Under the pieces are notes generated by a model. That model was not told the origin of the DNA, did no database searches, and was given only the letters and a program-made list of their open reading frames with translations. A stretch of 64,000 bases of DNA from Candidatus Binatia bacterium (GTDB taxonomy: Bacteria > Desulfobacterota > Binatia > HRBIN30): NCBI GenBank assembly GCA_026415395.1, contig JAOAHD010000007.1, positions 1,167,972 through 1,231,971 on the forward strand, given 5' to 3'. The position numbers were made by a program, and so were the translations under genes. Below are positions 62,954-64,000 of the stretch, in pieces (within the stretch, counting starts at the first letter, position 1; every line of letters begins with the position of its first letter).

Positions 62954-63446
62954 GCGAAGTCACCGAGCGGTGTCGGCTTGGGACTGGCTGGTGATGACGT
63001 GAACCCGGCAACCGGCTAAGTCACTTTGACGCTTTCTCGCTCGTTCTTGGCCGGGCGCCAGCCCAACGGGCCGAGCTCGGTTGGCGTTGCAGCGTGCACG
63101 ATGGAGCCCGATTCGTGCACGGTTGTGGGCGACTTGCCTCCGGCGGGTGCGCGCTCACCGAAAAGTCCGCCACGCGGCGCTCAATGCACCTGGACGATGC
63201 CCAAGCGACCAGAGTTTTCTAAGAGTTAACCTGCTGCATAGGTGGCACGCCGTGCGGAGAGATAAGCAATCTCCGACCGCTGTTGGTGGCAATGTTGCCG
63301 TTTGTGGGTGGGGCAGCTCCGAGAGCTTGCATGCACAGTCTGTGTATGGAAAAGAGGCCTCGCTTTTCGTGGAGGGGCGGGATCCGGAGGAGAGACAGCG
63401 TAGGCACTATCTTTTCGTGAATTTCGATTCGAGGGGTAGAATAGCG
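62954..63446. other. Intergenic region before the vWA gene
   Basis: About 490 bases without a credible gene. Short frames here are spurious. No strong hairpin was found. Confidence 0.45.
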
Positions 63447-64000
63447 ATGCAAGTTCTGCGGGCTCGCAATTCAGGCAGGATGAACAGGCAGTGGTGTGGG
63501 GTGCGAGGACGAGTCCGACGTACCTTGGCCGAACTCGACTTCTCTGTCCTCGCAAGGGTGCGGGCGCGCGCCGGTAGAGAAGTTTTGTTCTACTTTGGCT
63601 TTTCGCGAGATCGCGGCAGAGGCAACGGCGATCGTCGCTTTGCGGCGTTTGCCTTCCTGCTCCGATTTCTGCTGTGCGTCGCGGTGTTCGCTGGCGGTCG
63701 GGCGACGGCCGCCGACGAAGTCGATCCTTGCTTGGCGACGAGCGCGGCCACAGCGGTAAAGGCTCCGCCGCCTCGCGTGTATCACTACGTGGTGCTGTTG
63801 GACACTTCGATGTCCATGGTCGGCCGGGGCGATGGCAAAGGCCGGGTATTGCTCCCGCAGGTCAAAGAGGAAATCGGAAAGCTCTTGGAGAGCCTCCCTG
63901 CTGGGTCGCGGGTCACCATACAACCGTTCGACGATGGCCCCAAGCGCCAGGAGACATTCGAGCTCCCGAAGGAAAAGTCAGCCGCCTTGCAGTTTGTCCA
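63447..64000 (+). CDS. von Willebrand A domain protein (partial, runs off right edge)
   Basis: The frame is open from 63447 to the end. A Cys- and Arg-rich start leads to a hydrophobic segment (FLLRFLLCVAVFAGG, about 72-86), a likely signal or membrane helix, then a vWA domain with the MIDAS motif LLDTSMSMVGRG (Asp119, Ser121, Ser123). A GAGGGG site precedes the ATG at 63447; the ATG at 63480 is also possible. It is probably an exported metal-binding adhesion or scaffold protein. The rest is outside the window. Confidence 0.7.
   Translation, partial: MQVLRARNSGRMNRQWCGVRGRVRRTLAELDFSVLARVRARAGREVLFYFGFSRDRGRGNGDRRFAAFAFLLRFLLCVAVFAGGRATAADEVDPCLATSAATAVKAPPPRVYHYVVLLDTSMSMVGRGDGKGRVLLPQVKEEIGKLLESLPAGSRVTIQPFDDGPKRQETFELPKEKSAALQFV

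Overview
The window is a GC-rich, gene-dense bacterial chromosome segment holding about 60 protein genes, two tRNA-Ser genes, an SRP RNA and one clearly broken gene. The order xerC-hslV-hslU-argB-argD-argF-argG and the order tRNA-Ser-ffs-dnaX-ybaB-recR are both typical of deltaproteobacteria-like lineages. Together with luciferase-like oxidoreductases, a crotonyl-CoA reductase-like enzyme, a SagB-type oxidoreductase and a HelD-like helicase, they suggest an uncultivated Desulfobacterota/Binatota-type bacterium. That placement is inference. I see no phage, plasmid, insertion sequence or CRISPR array.

Layout. 1-9539 (minus): two-component pair, M32 carboxypeptidase, Nudix hydrolase, glgC, HelD-like helicase, alpha/beta hydrolase, and an HTH protein with an unidentified C-terminal domain. 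9697-14148 (plus): tRNA-Ser(GGA), ffs, dnaX, ybaB, recR and a larA homologue. 14171-18652 (minus): phosphodiesterase, glgB, a MetE-like protein without zinc ligands and an AAC(3)-fold protein, the last three joined by ATGA overlaps. 18755-20879: a small exported Cys-rich protein, tRNA-Ser(UGA), and a HAD/DUF4149/DUF2203 group. 21003-26611 (plus): lon, glgA, cytochrome c, quinone oxidoreductase. 26630-31260: pncB, two luciferase-like oxidoreductases and a TetR regulator with a palindrome in front of it. 31455-37931 (minus): nine co-directional catabolism/detoxification genes ending in a rhomboid protease.

37932-40103 is the one decayed stretch and contains a DUF2269 gene with several frameshifts and an in-frame stop. 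40104-48361 (plus) is xerC-hslVU-argBDFG plus a divergent YchF-like protein. 48400-52477 holds a tandem nitroreductase-fold (SagB-type) protein, a TPR protein, a predicted lipoprotein methyltransferase and an exported peroxiredoxin. 52657-54536 is a diiron ferritin-like protein coupled to a FadR/GntR regulator with a recognisable operator. 54837-60249 (minus) is a tightly packed run: MaoC hydratase, lipoprotein glycosidase, MFS transporter, DUF72 and coiled-coil proteins. 60429-64000 (plus): crotonyl-CoA reductase/carboxylase-like gene, a strong terminator, pyrD and the start of a von Willebrand A protein.

Themes. Glycogen synthesis is complete (glgC, glgB, glgA) but scattered over three places. 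Arginine synthesis from acetylglutamate onward is nearly complete. The less-described units most worth a second look are the glgB/MetE-like/AAC(3)-like operon, the GntR-diiron pair with its operator, the HTH protein beside tRNA-Ser, the lipoprotein methyltransferase, and the degraded DUF2269 locus.
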